Positions 33,727 to 46,156 of a DNA stretch of 64,000 nt are shown in pieces. The stretch comes from Gaertneriomyces semiglobifer. Lineage: Eukaryota > Chytridiomycota > Chytridiomycetes > Spizellomycetales > Spizellomycetaceae. The stretch is taken from positions 1,054,001-1,118,000 of the forward strand of contig JAHLKF010000005.1 of the NCBI GenBank assembly GCA_025558075.1, in the 5' to 3' direction. The notes under the pieces were generated by a model that was not told the DNA's origin, ran no database searches, and was given only the letters and a program-made list of their open reading frames with translations. The translations under genes were made by a program, and so were the position numbers. The number at the start of each line of letters is the position of its first letter. Position 1 is the first letter of the stretch.

Positions 33727-36700
33727 TTACACCTTTATGCTTTTTGAGTTCCAGTCCACAGCAGACGCTGATCGTGCGAGCAGTGGATTCAGAGAGTTCT
33801 CTCTGATGAAATTTCGCTTTTCTTTCCGCGGCCCATGCCTGCGGGCCGAGGACATTCTTGAGGAGCTGGCAATGGACGGGTGTCCAGGTGTGAACACTGC
33901 TGGCGTTACACCACGCACTTCAAACGACCAAGAGACATCTTCGCACTATAATGAAACCATTCAGTCAACTGCAACTACCCCTTTCGGAGTAAGGGCTTAA
34001 CAACAGTAAAACATACCTCCACCATTAATATTCCTACCACAGTCTTCCCATACTCCCTGGCTCTGTAACCGACCACGATAACATTGTCACCGGGGTCATT
34101 ACCGGTCCCTGGTCTTCGTCTGCTTTCGGGCACCAATACACCCTCTTTTGGTAGGACGACAAATTCGCCCCTCCCGTGGTCATCGTTCTTCTGTGCGAAA
34201 TACGCTCGGAATTGCCGATCATGCGCAACGTTGCTCTTCAGTACAAACGACACATACGAGACCTTGTTGAGTGTGCCTTCTACGGTGATGGTGTCGTCCA
34301 GTGACGGTGGGTGAGATATCAGTCGAAGCGGTATACGCCACAGTGCCGACGAGTTATTCTCCACCACAGTCAGCCGCAGTACCTGTGTAGACGGACTCGG
34401 CGGGTTGTATGTAGCTTTGAATCTAATGGAAGCTCCATTGGATTCATATTTTGCTTGCTCCAGCGTCAAAGTCAGCGATTGGATAGTTTCATCGTCGACG
34501 CTCTCCTGCGAGCGTCCGTAGAGTACCGTCTCTGCCGCACTGATACGGAAGCTAATTGAAGGAGGACTCGCACCGCTGGTACTCGTAACAGGTGCACATC
34601 TTGGTAGAAGTAGTTCTATGTCTTTGGCAACTGCTTCCCTAGCGCGTGTCTCCAAAACCATTGGAGTGGATCCAAGAGTGTACTCTGGCATTCCCTATCG
34701 ACTCAATGTGTTAGTTACAGATCTTCGATAAACAAACGGTCAGGATTGATCGCCAGACCTTCACTGGGAAAACCCATTTTAATGTTGTCCCTTCAATTTG
34801 TACCACAAGCCGCGCCTCCTGTCCTCTCATTGCTGATGGCCGATACATGAATGGTATGTCGACGCTCTCCAACCCGCCAAGGTGAAGTCGACGTTGCTTC
34901 TGGTGAATAAGCATGAAATCCGAGGCGCCCTCTGGTTGCTCGAGCGAAATGGCCAGAGGTACTGGGTCGACTAATGGATTGGTGAATGTTATCAAAGAGC
35001 TGGTTGCTTCTTCCAAATGCGATGTTAAGGACACAGTCTCAAACGGTGCAGGATGAAGCCCGCGCCCCTATATACAATCTCGGTCAATACAGATCCGTTT
35101 GTACAACAAACAGCCCTGCTCACCTCCATCCGGAAAACAAAGTTTCCAATATCAGGACTCACGACCTCTACCGTTCCTCTCCGCACCTCTGTGAGCGAAC
35201 TTGGCCAAAACAGTAATTGTATGCTGGTCGATTGATGTGGTTGCAGAGTTACTTGAAGGGACGGGCGGGCATTCAGCGTTTCACAGGCACCGCGCATGAT
35301 ATTCTGTAACTTTGCAGGAGGGTAAACAAGTTGGTAGTCCCGTGCGTTCGAGAGTGAAAGATTGAGCACAATTGGCTGGGTAAGCGGGTTGCTCAGCGGT
35401 ATTAACTGGAACTACATGGGAAAACGACAGCGAGTCAGTACGTTCTCTCCCACCTCCAACAATAAAGTGAACGACGTACACAACAGCTTCCAAGAGCGCA
35501 AGACATCTCAGGAAGATCAACTGGTGGTGCGTCTCTAGCGTCCAATTTCAGCTCGTACCAAAACTCTCCCACGCTGGGATTGGAAAACAGAAGTTTGCCG
35601 GTTGCCCGCATGCTCAACACTAAATGCTAATCTGTGAGCCGACTGGCTGACGAAAACATGCTCTTGCAATTCCACTCACTCGGATTGAACAGCAAGGTGT
35701 AAGTCTCCTCTTTCAACCCTGCCACTGTTATTTTGTCAGGTCCTGATAGGCCATCACCAGTGATCTTCACAGCGTAGTCAACGGGATGCTCCAGTGGGTT
35801 GGCAAGCGAAAGCTCCACCTCAACGGGTTCCCGTACACTAGTTGAAATTTTAATGGTGTTCTCAGGAGGTGGTGGAGATATTTTGAGCTAATAGAGGTAC
35901 TCTAATTGGCTGAGGTCCAGAAAACAACTGCTCCCGTCATACCTGAACTTTGTACCAAATATAGCTGCCGTCAGATTTGTTCGTGAATGAGATGGTCCTT
36001 TCAGAGGCCCCTGAGCAGCGGGCGTGCACGCTGAGTTCATAATCTTTGGTTTGTCCTGCATTTACCACTATGGTGGTTGGTCCACTTGCATCTGGGATGT
36101 CCGTTGCTACCGCGTACTCAGCCGCAGTGTCTCCTTGATTTGTTACTGGGAACCTCAAGCTCGTCGCTTCTCGTGCTCTGCATGAGAATTCCTTGGTTCC
36201 TTCCGGCATGGGATTGAGCCCAATCCCACGCAGAGTATACACATATTTCTGAGCCGTTTGAAGATTTGTCAAAGTTAATTGGCCGTTTGATTCTCCAGGC
36301 TTTGTCGGCAGAAATGCCACTGGATACGGCGTGGTGGTGAATGCACGCGCAACAACCGTAAAAGGACCAGTGAAACATCTGTCGCCACTGACGTTTGCTT
36401 TGATCGTCCAGTCATCGGCTGTCCTGTTGACAATGGGAATATCTTGGGTTACTTTTTGTCGCGCTGGCACACTAAGCTCCAATGTAGCTCGAGATCCCTC
36501 TGATATAGCGAGAGCATTCACCACAATAATGCGGACGTCGGGCGCATCGAGACACGTTAAAATGATGCGACAAGAGTACTTCCCAGCATTCTGTAATTAC
36601 ATGTCAGCTTGAGAATCTGCCATCAGAATCGATCACTCCAGATTTACCTGCGGACGGAACGTTATTGGGACTTCGGTGTAGCTTTCATCGAGCCACGGAA

Positions 36701-39700
36701 GATCCGCTTTCTGTTTGGGTACCTCTGGAGCGGGGCGTATCACTACTTCAGCTGGTCCCCGGAAATGTGATGACGAGTACTCCACCTGGAGAATGAAAGA
36801 GGTTAGTAAGGGAAAGGTTCGAAGAGCAGGGATGACGTGCTTTGTATCGTAGATGCTTCTTGGGTAGCAAAAAGGTCTCTAACTTCCCCAGCTCTTCCCT
36901 ATTTTGGTAACGAACGGAAGGTCCTTTGAACGCGTTTTGCATGCCAGAAAGGGCAGCGGTTATCGCTTTATCTCTACTTGGATTCCCCGGCATCACACGG
37001 ATGGCCTTTTCCATGCTATTTCCAGCCTTGGCCGTCCAAACCAAGGTTTCTGTTGGGTGAGGAGCTACTCCAAATCCGTCAACTTGATATGTGAACTCCC
37101 CCGTGGCATGATCAAGGAAGTGAATAAGGCAAGTATGAGCTCCTAGCTGCACAATGATAGAGTCAACGAATGCCTCCACAGTTGAATAACTGGAAGGTTT
37201 GTCATCGCACCTCAAACGGAATGAACGCAACTTGAAGTGTCCGAGTTTCGCTCGCTTTCAATTCCAGTTCGCTTTGAGATACTGCAAAGCTGGCTGGAGT
37301 AAATTGCCTATTGCTCTACAGTTGCAGTGTTTAATAACTGATGGACCGTGTGGAAGCACATCCTACGTCATACCTTGGATTCTTGTAGCGTTATTTTGAA
37401 GCGTCCTGTGCTGTCGAAGGGGTTTTGAACTTCCAGGTTGAGTACGGTGGCAGGTGTTGCATACATGGGAGCTAGCATGTTGGCGACCTTTGTTGGTGCT
37501 GCCTCCTCAACCTCGCTAACTAACTCGAAGACCAGAACGCTGGTATTGTTCAAACCCATGTTCCGGCTCCGCAAAACCAAGCTTCCTGTAACAGGTCGGA
37601 AAAACCTGCTCACAAAGCTTACTGGTAGCTTTATTGATGACTTGGCCGGTAAGAAGACTGTTGCGTTCTGTTCATGAAGCTTGAACTCGGATGGCCCTTG
37701 TAGTTCAGGAACGTAAGTCACGCTCCGAGTTGTTGGATTGAAGATCTCAATTTCCTGGATGATGCGTGCGTGCAGCGCTCCTTTAAACTCGATCAAAGCT
37801 TTTGGCACAAAGCTCGGCAACGTCTGATATAGGAACAACACCAATAGAAAGGTCTCAAGCCTGTCGGGCCCTTTATTGACGAGATGTTCTATTCCCTGAG
37901 GCAGCGCTGGGCATCCAGGCAGCAAGTCTTGAAACGCCTGCGCTACAAGCGATGCACGATTAAGTGCCTGGCTTGCCTCTTCTCCTGGGGCATCCCAGCT
38001 TGCGAAATGGGTATTGGCCATATTCGGTAAGTGTGCCATCAAAAGCTGGGCAAACGGCGCCAAGGTTTCAAAGTCGGTAGCAAAGTCAGTGAAGTGTTGT
38101 TCGCGCATGCTAGACTAAGCAAGCACTTTGGATGAGTGGAACTACTTTTGGCAGTCGCAAGCAAGTACCGACCTTCCATGCCGCGTAGGAGGTCCATCTC
38201 AGCAGTGCACTTTCACATGCACTCTGCGTCCCGCTTTTTGCCAACGGCTGCCAGGACATGTTCGCCTCGTCTTTATTCACACCGGGGAGTGCTCGGAACT
38301 GACGCATCGTAACAGTGCTAGCAACGAAGACGCGAACAATTTGCGATAGGACCCGGCACCATGCGTCGTTGGATATCGTTTCAAAATTTGCTTCGATCTT
38401 GCGGGTGTAACCCTCCTGCTCTTCATGCATTGCCAGTGCAGGATCATTTTTCTGTCCCAAACCTCGATATTAGTAAGCACTCGTACGACGTACGCATGAC
38501 AAGGCGCTACCTTGTTGGCAAGGAACGCGCGGAAGTCGCTTGCCGGCAGCAAATGCTCCGGCTTAACAGCACTCAGCAGTGCCCCAGCAGAACGCAAGTA
38601 CGCCAGAATCTCACCAAATTGCAGTATTGCGGCCCTGCGCCTCTCCTCATCCAGGAATCCGGCTGCAAAACATTTTAACAAGCTTCGCAAATAGTGGCCG
38701 AACCAACAACGCTGTACCTGTTGACAACGGAGGCGACGAGATTGGAACTTTCTTTCCCGTCAAAGAGGTTATCAAGCTTTGCAGGCCCTTTGCACCAGCA
38801 TTGATCAGAATGGTGGGAAAAGACGTGGGCTATGTGATAAAATACTTGCATTAGCTGAAGCCCAAGGAGCAACATATGGAAAAGAGGTTCCTACCGCGTT
38901 GCCAGGAATGTGGGTCTCCAGCCAACGTAACAGGGTGTTCCCTTGTTCCGTAAGAAAATCGTTAATGCTTCCAACACTTACGCCATGTTCTAATGGTAAG
39001 CCCGACGGTGTTCTGACTGGCCGAGGATCATTCAGCAGACGACTACGTTTCTGATTGACAGTAAGAGTCTCGGTCGGCTTTTCTTCCACTTCCGCCAGCC
39101 AGTAATAGGTGGTCAGCGTCAAGAGCGATGTGTCACTCGTTCCGTAAATTGGTAAAAAGAAGGGTCTTCGCCCATCGTACGAGAACGCCACTTTGGCAGT
39201 AAAACTCAATGGCTTCACCGGTTTCGATTTATATTGAACCTGCACTGTCAATTTCTCCCCATCACTCTTCAGCAATTGACCTTCCGGAAAATGAAGCTCC
39301 AGAACATCCGCGAGCTCGTCGGGAATTGTAGCCTTGATTTCCGTACGCTCACAACCGTAGTTGATCACTGAGAATATGGCGCTAACTTCTTCCCCGGCTT
39401 TTGTAATTGGAAGGTAAATTTCTGGGGGGTAGAACGCCAAGTTCGGCTCCACACCGGTTCCGCGGATAGGTATTTGGCGCAATGGTTTTGGTGCAAGGGA
39501 GTCAAGGAATAGGGGTATCAGCGCTTCGTACGCTCCAGTGGCTTCTGGTTGAAACGTTACTGTTACAGTTTGTGATTCTCCTTGCGCTAGAACACCCCTC
39601 CACGGCTCCATTTTGAACACCTTACTGTCCTCCAACAGTTCTACATCGAACCACCACTCGGTCGATCGTTTCGAGGTGTTTGTCAACACTAACTGGTCTT

Positions 39701-40862
39701 TTGCGACGGATCGAAGATGAGACACGCCCTCTCCTGTATCCCTGTGCACAACGCGGTACTTGAAGTTTACCTCCGTCTTGGAAACGGCCATCGGAGACGG
39801 ATGGGCTTCCGCTTCCACAGATATCAGAATAGGCTCTGCGCTATTAGGAACGTAGACCAGCGCATCAAAGCAGTGCTTTCCAACAGCAGTGGGTTTAAAA
39901 GTGATATCGAGCGGCACAGTCTCATTCGCCGAAACATCGATCAGAAATATGCTACCATCTCCCAAATCCGGCTCAGGCTTCAGTCGGTATACGGTCAAGT
40001 CCGGATGACCCCTCTCTACTTTCGTCACCTTCGTTACATTATTGCTGGCATCATTGATGTCCTTTACTCTTCTATGTCGGCCAGAGGGACCTCTGCTCCT
40101 TGAACTCGAAGCCTTCCTCGCACTTGCAGGGGCCTCCCTGGCCTTCACTCCAAACTCGGATTTTCCCCGAAAGTCAATGGCAACCTGTGCGCTTACAGTA
40201 CCCTTATTAGATACCGTAATTCGTTTTGTGCTGTACGAACCGAGAGCTGTGCCTTTCGATATATCTCCTCCTTGTACATCTACTACAATATCCTGCGGAA
40301 CGACCCCGCTAAAGGTGTTTTGGGGCGCCGCGTTCAGCTTTTGGTTATTCTGATCTCCAGCATCAGATTCAGCGCCTTTATGAGACGTTTCGATAGCATG
40401 CATGTCAGATACAGACTGGTGGCGGCTCACTCCAGCCGAATCCGTCGGTGTCGAGGGAGCAGAAATGGAAGGGATCTCCCACGTATCGTCCTCCTCATCG
40501 TCATCCCACGGCCGAGAGAGTCTAATTAATGGCGGAAGCGGCAACTTTGGTGGTGCGAGCGTTTTGATTTTCAGACACTCGGTGGGCTCAGGTGCTTTCA
40601 ATCCAGTTTCTCTGTCTATCAACCGAAAATCCTCATGTAGATTGCTTTTACTGTAGTCTATTTCTATCTATTAATGGGTGCTTAGCAACAGGAACTTAGT
40701 ATCATAAACTATTTGACTTACTCCATCCTCGCCTAGCACTCGTTTTCGCACTTCTCGCACTCTGTGAATTCTGGAATCCCGAATGTATCGTATGTACCGA
40801 TTCCTATGGTCTACCTTGTCCTGCCATTCGGCAGCTGCCGCGGACATTGTTTCGAGTTGCAT
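33727..40862 (-). CDS. CFAP47: CFAP47-like axonemal protein (ASH/MSP-type repeats with a calponin-homology domain)
   Basis: A many-exon minus-strand gene. Well-resolved exons from the 5' end: 40862-40722, 40667-38895, 38829-38718, 38662-38511, 38451-38173, 38114-37374, 37315-37211, then a chain from 37173 down to 33727. The first large exon encodes tandem immunoglobulin-like ASH/MSP domains (e.g. VPLDITFKPTAVGKHCFDAL; VTVTFQPEATGAYEALIPLF). The four shorter exons and the start of 38114-37374 form a split calponin-homology-like region (AILQFGEILAYLRSAGALLS, DAWCRVLSQIVRVFV, LLRWTSYAAWK, TDFATDFETLAPFAQLLM). More ASH domains follow. The C-terminus reads YGKTVVGILMVE, spliced to CEDVSWSFEVRGVTPAVF, the ending typical of flagellar ASH proteins. 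ASH domains flanking a single CH domain are characteristic of CFAP47/FAP47, a central-apparatus protein of motile cilia. The family (ciliary ASH protein) is firm; CFAP47 rather than another member is likely. Exons below 37173 are approximate. Confidence 0.75.
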
Positions 40863-41363
40863 CTACCGGACAGCAAGAAACTGGGAATACGGACCGTCAT
40901 GAACCAGGACCCAGACGATTATTTCGTTGTTCACATTGACGATTTTCTCTTCGGAGAAATATCGAACTTTTGAGCGGAGTTCTACGCGTGTGTTACGTAA
41001 TAACTCCACGGACTCTGGCGGTCTGTCGGCCGGTCGCGTTTTTGAGAAGTCTGCAATGAGACTCGAGGAAACCAGGTTATGAACAATATTCGTCCATGTA
41101 GAAGAACGAATAACTGCCATCCATGTAGGGAAATCCCTGGCACAGGTGAAATTAGAGTAGCAAGGATTCCTGTTTTTGGACCGGTTGGCAGCTGTTGAAT
41201 ATCTCTGCAACGGTACCTAAGCAGATAACCGATCTTCAAACTGACTGCGATGTGAAAAGTAGATGATTATTAAAGATACATTAAATGCTATACTAAGTAT
41301 ATCAATACGGGATCTACACTTTTTGGGCACAATAATATACTATGAACCTGGAACAAAGCAACT
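40863..41363. other. Spacer between two minus-strand genes, no gene seen
   Basis: About 500 bases containing the putative CFAP47-like promoter and the 3' end of the TRP-like gene. The AT-rich part at 41250-41340 fits a 3' UTR. Confidence 0.5.
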
Positions 41364-43906
41364 TCACTTAGGAAGCTCCCTTAAGTACGGATTTCCTATA
41401 TCTTCTACATCTTCTACAAAATCATCACCAACGGTAACAGATATGGAAGCAGGCGACCTGCTCGTGATATCCACAGGGGGGTTTTGTGATGGACCCTCCT
41501 TGTTAGTTCGGGTTTGTGGCCGTGATACCGTCGATTCGGCCTTGAACGGTTTGCGCGCTGGAGGACTGAACGTCACATTCGTTGGAAGCGCAGGGACGTC
41601 CGGGACATTTCGATGATCCGAGTGTACAAAGTCAGTGCTCACCGGCACTGGGGGTCCCGTATGCTTTTTGAAACCACGTAAGGCGGCAGTGGTAAACCTC
41701 AGGCCGGAAGTAGCAAGGAAGAGACCGTGAATGCCAAGGGTGGAGAGTATCAACCCATAACATATCAATTGTAGGATCCAATCTACACAACATTGTAAAT
41801 GAGTACACCAAGTTCATGGCACATCAGGGGGGCGACAGCAAGGGCACTTACCAAATTTCTTCAACAGATACCCAAAAAACATCGTCACAATGAATCCGCA
41901 CCTGGCAAAGTATAGGAACCTCTGCCACCGATTCACCGGTTTCCCATTGAACGGGCTCTTCCACCACAGATAGAAGAACATGACGGCGTCACCACTTATA
42001 CCCACAATGAACTGCAGATAGGGCGGTGCGATCTTGCCGAGGATACCAATCGCAAAGGCTGGAGCCATGCGTAGCCACCACGTCAGCACAATGAGGAACT
42101 CAGCATGCGCAATGTAGTGCGATGGATCATACTGGTTGAAGAACGGTCCATAAGCGAGCATGAATTTCTGGGATAGGTAGAGCGGGGGTAAGGGCCACGA
42201 CGCAGATCGTGACGATGAAGTAGTGTCTGTTCTGCGAGTAGACACTGAAAACGCCCGCAACCGTTGCGACCGCAAAGTTGATGATGCGCCGTCAGCACTC
42301 GCCGTCAACCGGTCGTCTTCTGAACACGACATGGACCTCATGCGATTCATCACTTCTGTGACATCATCGTCCATGAGGGTCGATTTGGAGTACACTGAGC
42401 TACCCCTTAGGTGCGCCATTTGGTCTTTGAAATCGAGGATGTTGTCCTTGACACTCTTCACATACACTTGCTCCGCTATCTCGGGATCTTCCACGTCCAG
42501 AGTTCGATTCATGCGGGCGATACCAATGAGGCGTGCGGTCATTGCGGCAGGTAGAATGAGGCCAAGAACCGAGAAGACAATCCCGGCAAGGGCATACACT
42601 ACTGGCGGTTCGTCACTCAGCGTGAGTTGGTAAAGCGAGGTGGATGTTAAGCCAAAGTAAAATAGCATGAGGGTGCGGACAACCCATCCGAGGTAGTAAT
42701 GCCGGATGTGATGATGCTGATGGTGAAGCGAACGTACAGAGATGTCATCAATAGTCGGCCGCGGGGCGCGCGCTCGTCGGACTTTATAAATGAGCAGTTA
42801 GTATCGTCGTGTCGCAGGTAAGGAAGACCATACTTGGTCGCAAACCTACCTGATCGTACAACAGCAACTCCAAAGCATCCGACAGAGATAAGAATGAGGC
42901 AAATCACGAACGCAATCAACGTGTGCAAAAACACGTCTCGTTCGTTGAGATCGATAATAGAAGCATATCGCTGGAACCCATTCACAGCCCCTTCCTCAAC
43001 AATAGCGGTGGGAGCAACCACACGCTTATGTAGTGTCATAAGTCCACTTCTTCCTTGGGCCAGTCTGGTTTTGAATTCCAAAAAGTGCCAACCGCCGGCA
43101 CGGATGGTTTTTGCGATGCTTGCGATGAACGCCGTGTTCCACGTCCCTACTGCCCACACAAAGTAGCGTGTAAAGTCCTGGTAGGCGTGGGGATACTCCA
43201 TGGTAAACATGCCTGTGAAAGCCACAAACTGCGCAAACATGGCGACGTCAACGAAGCCAGGGTATATTCGGCTAGGGAGGAGTCGTGCTGTGGGTGCCCA
43301 GCCCGAGGACATATCGTATAACGTCATATTGTATCCATGCCGGAGGTATCGGGTCATCAAGGTGGTAAAACCGCTGGACACGGCAACGAAAAGGGATGCG
43401 TATATGAGGACGTAGTTGAGTATCGGGTAGGCTAGTGAGAGATGACTGGAAACACAGAACAGTGGTTGCCCATCTGTCGTTTCAAACTCAAACTTGGGTG
43501 CCCAATCCAGAAGTGGGAAGTTGATAGGGATAGTAACATTCTATGTGTTCAACTTGTAAGACATTGGGTAGCGGTGATAATGTACCAACTGTTGCAAACG
43601 TACCTTGTTGAAAACAAACTTGCCCGGCTTCAACGGACAATCCACCGCTACACATATATCAGTCTTCTCTTCGAAATACTCGAACCCGAATATTTCCAAG
43701 TTGGTTTTGACTTTGCCTGTTGATACTTCTGCGGAAGCGGTGCCCTCGCCGTACGCCCATAGCAAGCGAGTATCTCGATCATAGGTGATTTCAACGTTGT
43801 GGATGGAGAAGGCGTTGGTGTCATGACATATTGACCAAGGTAGCGTATTGGAGACAGCGGCCAGCGCTGAGGGTATAAGAGCGAGGATGAAGAGGTATTT
43901 GGACAT
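41364..43906 (-). CDS. ML-domain/TRP-like multi-pass membrane protein (flavin carrier/Pkd2 family)
   Basis: Four exons, 43906-43604, 43540-42850, 42781-41852 and 41782-41364, keep frame throughout and give 780 residues. A signal peptide (MSKYLFILALIPSALA) precedes an ML-like lumenal domain (~17-145) with paired cysteines (SICHD, CVAVDCPLKPG, PLFCVSS). The remainder is a TRP-like membrane region with about nine hydrophobic helices, including YPILNYVLIYASLFVAV, FVDVAMFAQFVAFTGMF and YLQFIVGISGDAVMFFYLWW. A hydrophilic Ser/Thr-rich cytosolic tail follows. This ML plus TRP arrangement defines the fungal FLC/Pkd2/TRP-like family, which acts in Ca2+ homeostasis, cell-wall stress and, in yeast, FAD transport to the ER. 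A GTAAGT donor at 41851 shows that the apparent stop at 41814 is intronic and that the last helix lies in exon 4. Confidence 0.85.
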
Positions 43907-44653
43907 TGGATGGTATTATGAGGAGGGAGGAGGGGGGAGCGACAAACGAAGCTCGCCGTAAAGTGCTTGCCGGTCTAGCAAAGAACCTCTTTTCTATAGA
44001 ATAGGTTTTACACACAGCGGTTCACCAACTCTGTCGGTTTTGCTTCGACCGGTAGAATTCCATCGCCTTTCTTTAAGTGAGACAATCACAGGCCCGTGGA
44101 ACCTCCGCGGGGGTAATATATAATAACGGGCTTGCCGTAGAACGGATGAACGGCTAAATAATCTGCTTCTCGACGCAAAACCCAAAAACGTCAAACGAAC
44201 CTTTACAACAAAACGTCATTTTGATGGAAAACATTTTTTTCCTGGCACACGACCAGTCCGGCCGAACCCACACGCTCGAAGTCTCGAACTCCCCCACACG
44301 ACAGTCACGACTCGCTCATCACAAAAAGGTGGGAATCGGAAAATGGCGGCCTTTTGCGATGTGCGTCCCACGTCGGTGTCCGTGTCCGGAGTGTTCCATC
44401 TCCGAAACTACGAAATTTGTGAGGTTCGCGTTTTTTGCGTTGCTCTTTTATTATTTGAACCGTTAACTTTCAGAAACAGCCTTTTGGAAAAGTCTTTTAA
44501 AAATGGGATGAGATGAAAAAAGTCTATTTTAACTCTACGTTGATCTATGAGGATAACACTTCAGTTCAATTTCAGTTCTTATGATATCATTTGATGCCGA
44601 TCTGTGATGCCTGCACAAGAAATTCGGTTTCCAGTTTCAGTCAAGAGCGTTGA
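43907..44653. other. Intergenic region, no gene seen
   Basis: About 750 bases upstream of the TRP-like gene and downstream of the Cys-rich protein gene. An AT-rich TATATAT-like box at about 44118-44128 (minus strand) could serve the TRP-like gene. An open frame at 44221-44466 has no supporting feature. Confidence 0.45.
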
Positions 44654-45458
44654 TTAGAACATCATCGCAGTCGCAACGCATGCAACAGCCATAGCCGGTC
44701 CAAGCGCAGCTTTGTAACCCTGAACCCCGAAATTATCGGTCGCCTTCGAGTCCCCAATCGGGACATTTGCGCCAGGCGTAGGTTCCTTTTCGGAAGGAGT
44801 AGCAGGGGCAGCTGGCGGAGGTGCAGCAGGGGCAGGGGCAGAGGCAGACTCAGTCGGAATCGGCACCGTCGGGATAGGTGTAGCAGGTTGAGCACCCTTC
44901 ACATCCGAAAAGACAAACCGTGGAAGCGGCAGATCGGGGAACACACGGTTGGGTTCCGTACACACACACTGAGCAAGCCTGCTGTTGCGTACGAGTGTAG
45001 ACCAAGCAGTGTCCATAGCGAACAAACTACACGCTGCACGACAGATCCTTCCAAACGCCTTATCCGCGCTCCCACGGTCTGATCCGGTGCGAAGCTTTAA
45101 GATGTCATATACGGGGCCGGCACCCACGTCGATGAGCTCGTCGTTGCAGCCAATGCAGATTCCGATCCCGGATCCGGATGACCCGCATGTGGATTCTGCG
45201 AAGGAGGCGGTTTCGGGGGTGCATTGTCCTGCAACTTGTTGTTGGGCATCGCGGCAACGGGCGTGGAATGTGCCAGGAGCAGGGTTTCCAATAGCTCCGC
45301 AAAAGACTGTTAAGAGAGCAGCGGGGTCAGTAAACTTTCCTTTCCGAACAACAGCGTCTGCACACTAAGAAGCGCTTACCTGGGTCATCAGGAGACTGAG
45401 CTAATGCCATGGAACTGCCCAGGGCAACAGCAATGAAAGGAACCAATGCGACTTTCAT
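44654..45458 (-). CDS. Secreted Cys-rich protein with probable GPI anchor
   Basis: Two exons, 45458-45380 and 45306-44654 (72-nt phase-1 intron), encode 243 residues. A signal peptide ends in SSMALAQ. Residues ~27-150 hold ten cysteines (FCG, RCR, QCT, TCG, CIGC, ICRAAC, CVC), enough for five disulphides. A Pro/Ala/Thr-rich stalk (TPIPTVPIPTESASAPAP) and a hydrophobic C-terminus without charged end (GPAMAVACVATAMMF) follow, as in GPI-anchored wall proteins. The spacing of cysteines does not clearly match CFEM or hydrophobin patterns, so no family is assigned. The likely location is the cell surface or wall. Confidence 0.7.
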
Positions 45459-46156
45459 GTTGAACTGTTTCGTATGGAAGTCGCAAGATGGGTATGATGC
45501 AGAACACCCATCACAAGCACCGTCTCTTTTAAGTAGAGACCACCACTCATGATTTCCTACTCAGCCCGCCAACCGCTTCGATCCACCACGAAGTGGTCAC
45601 CCAGAGTCTACTCATTTCAACTTTAACGGTCTGAAAATGTCAACAAACAAAAAAAAGTCAAAATTGTATTCAGATCCTTCAACGCGCAACAACACAGTCC
45701 CGCTTCCGCGTTCTTGAAAATGAACAGTTGGATTCGGACACTTTTCTATTCTTTAATAAAAAGCAGCACTACTATGTGGATGGTTTCAACTATTGAACTC
45801 GCACCCAGCAAATGGACTACAATGTCCTGAACCCATCCGGGCACTATCACAAATGTCCTGATCGCCGAGCTCAAAAAGAACAAGAATGGGTGTACTGCAT
45901 AAGCATATCAGACCACGTTCGTGTAGCCGTCAACGAAGGGGGAAGAGGCCAGACCCGGCCACTTTGCCGAGTCCAGATTCCAGTCCAATATCAGACCTAC
46001 CAATAGATTCACATTCGTCAAAGACCTAGCAGCGATCATACCCTTTGTTTCTAGGTCAAAGTGTTAGATCCGTCAAAAATGCCACGCAATACGTCACCAC
46101 CCCACTCCCCTTCCCAAAAAAGCTATCTACAGGGTATTTCCATACTATGATAATTC
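45459..46156. other. Intergenic region, no gene seen
   Basis: About 700 bases containing the promoter of the Cys-rich protein gene and the 3' flank of the polymerase gene. A TATA-like box (ttaaaag on the minus strand, about 45526-45532) lies ~70 bases upstream of the ATG at 45458. An open frame at 45812-46006 is unsupported. Confidence 0.45.

Noticed and set aside
41814..41823. Stop codon after KKFGKCPCC at the end of exon 3 of the TRP-like gene
   Set aside because: A GTAAGT donor at 41851 and an acceptor at 41783 join in phase to a further exon that supplies another membrane helix, so the stop is intronic.
44221..44466. 81-codon plus-strand frame between the TRP-like and Cys-rich protein genes
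   Set aside because: It has no signal peptide, domain or splice context, and lies in the divergent or 3' flank region.
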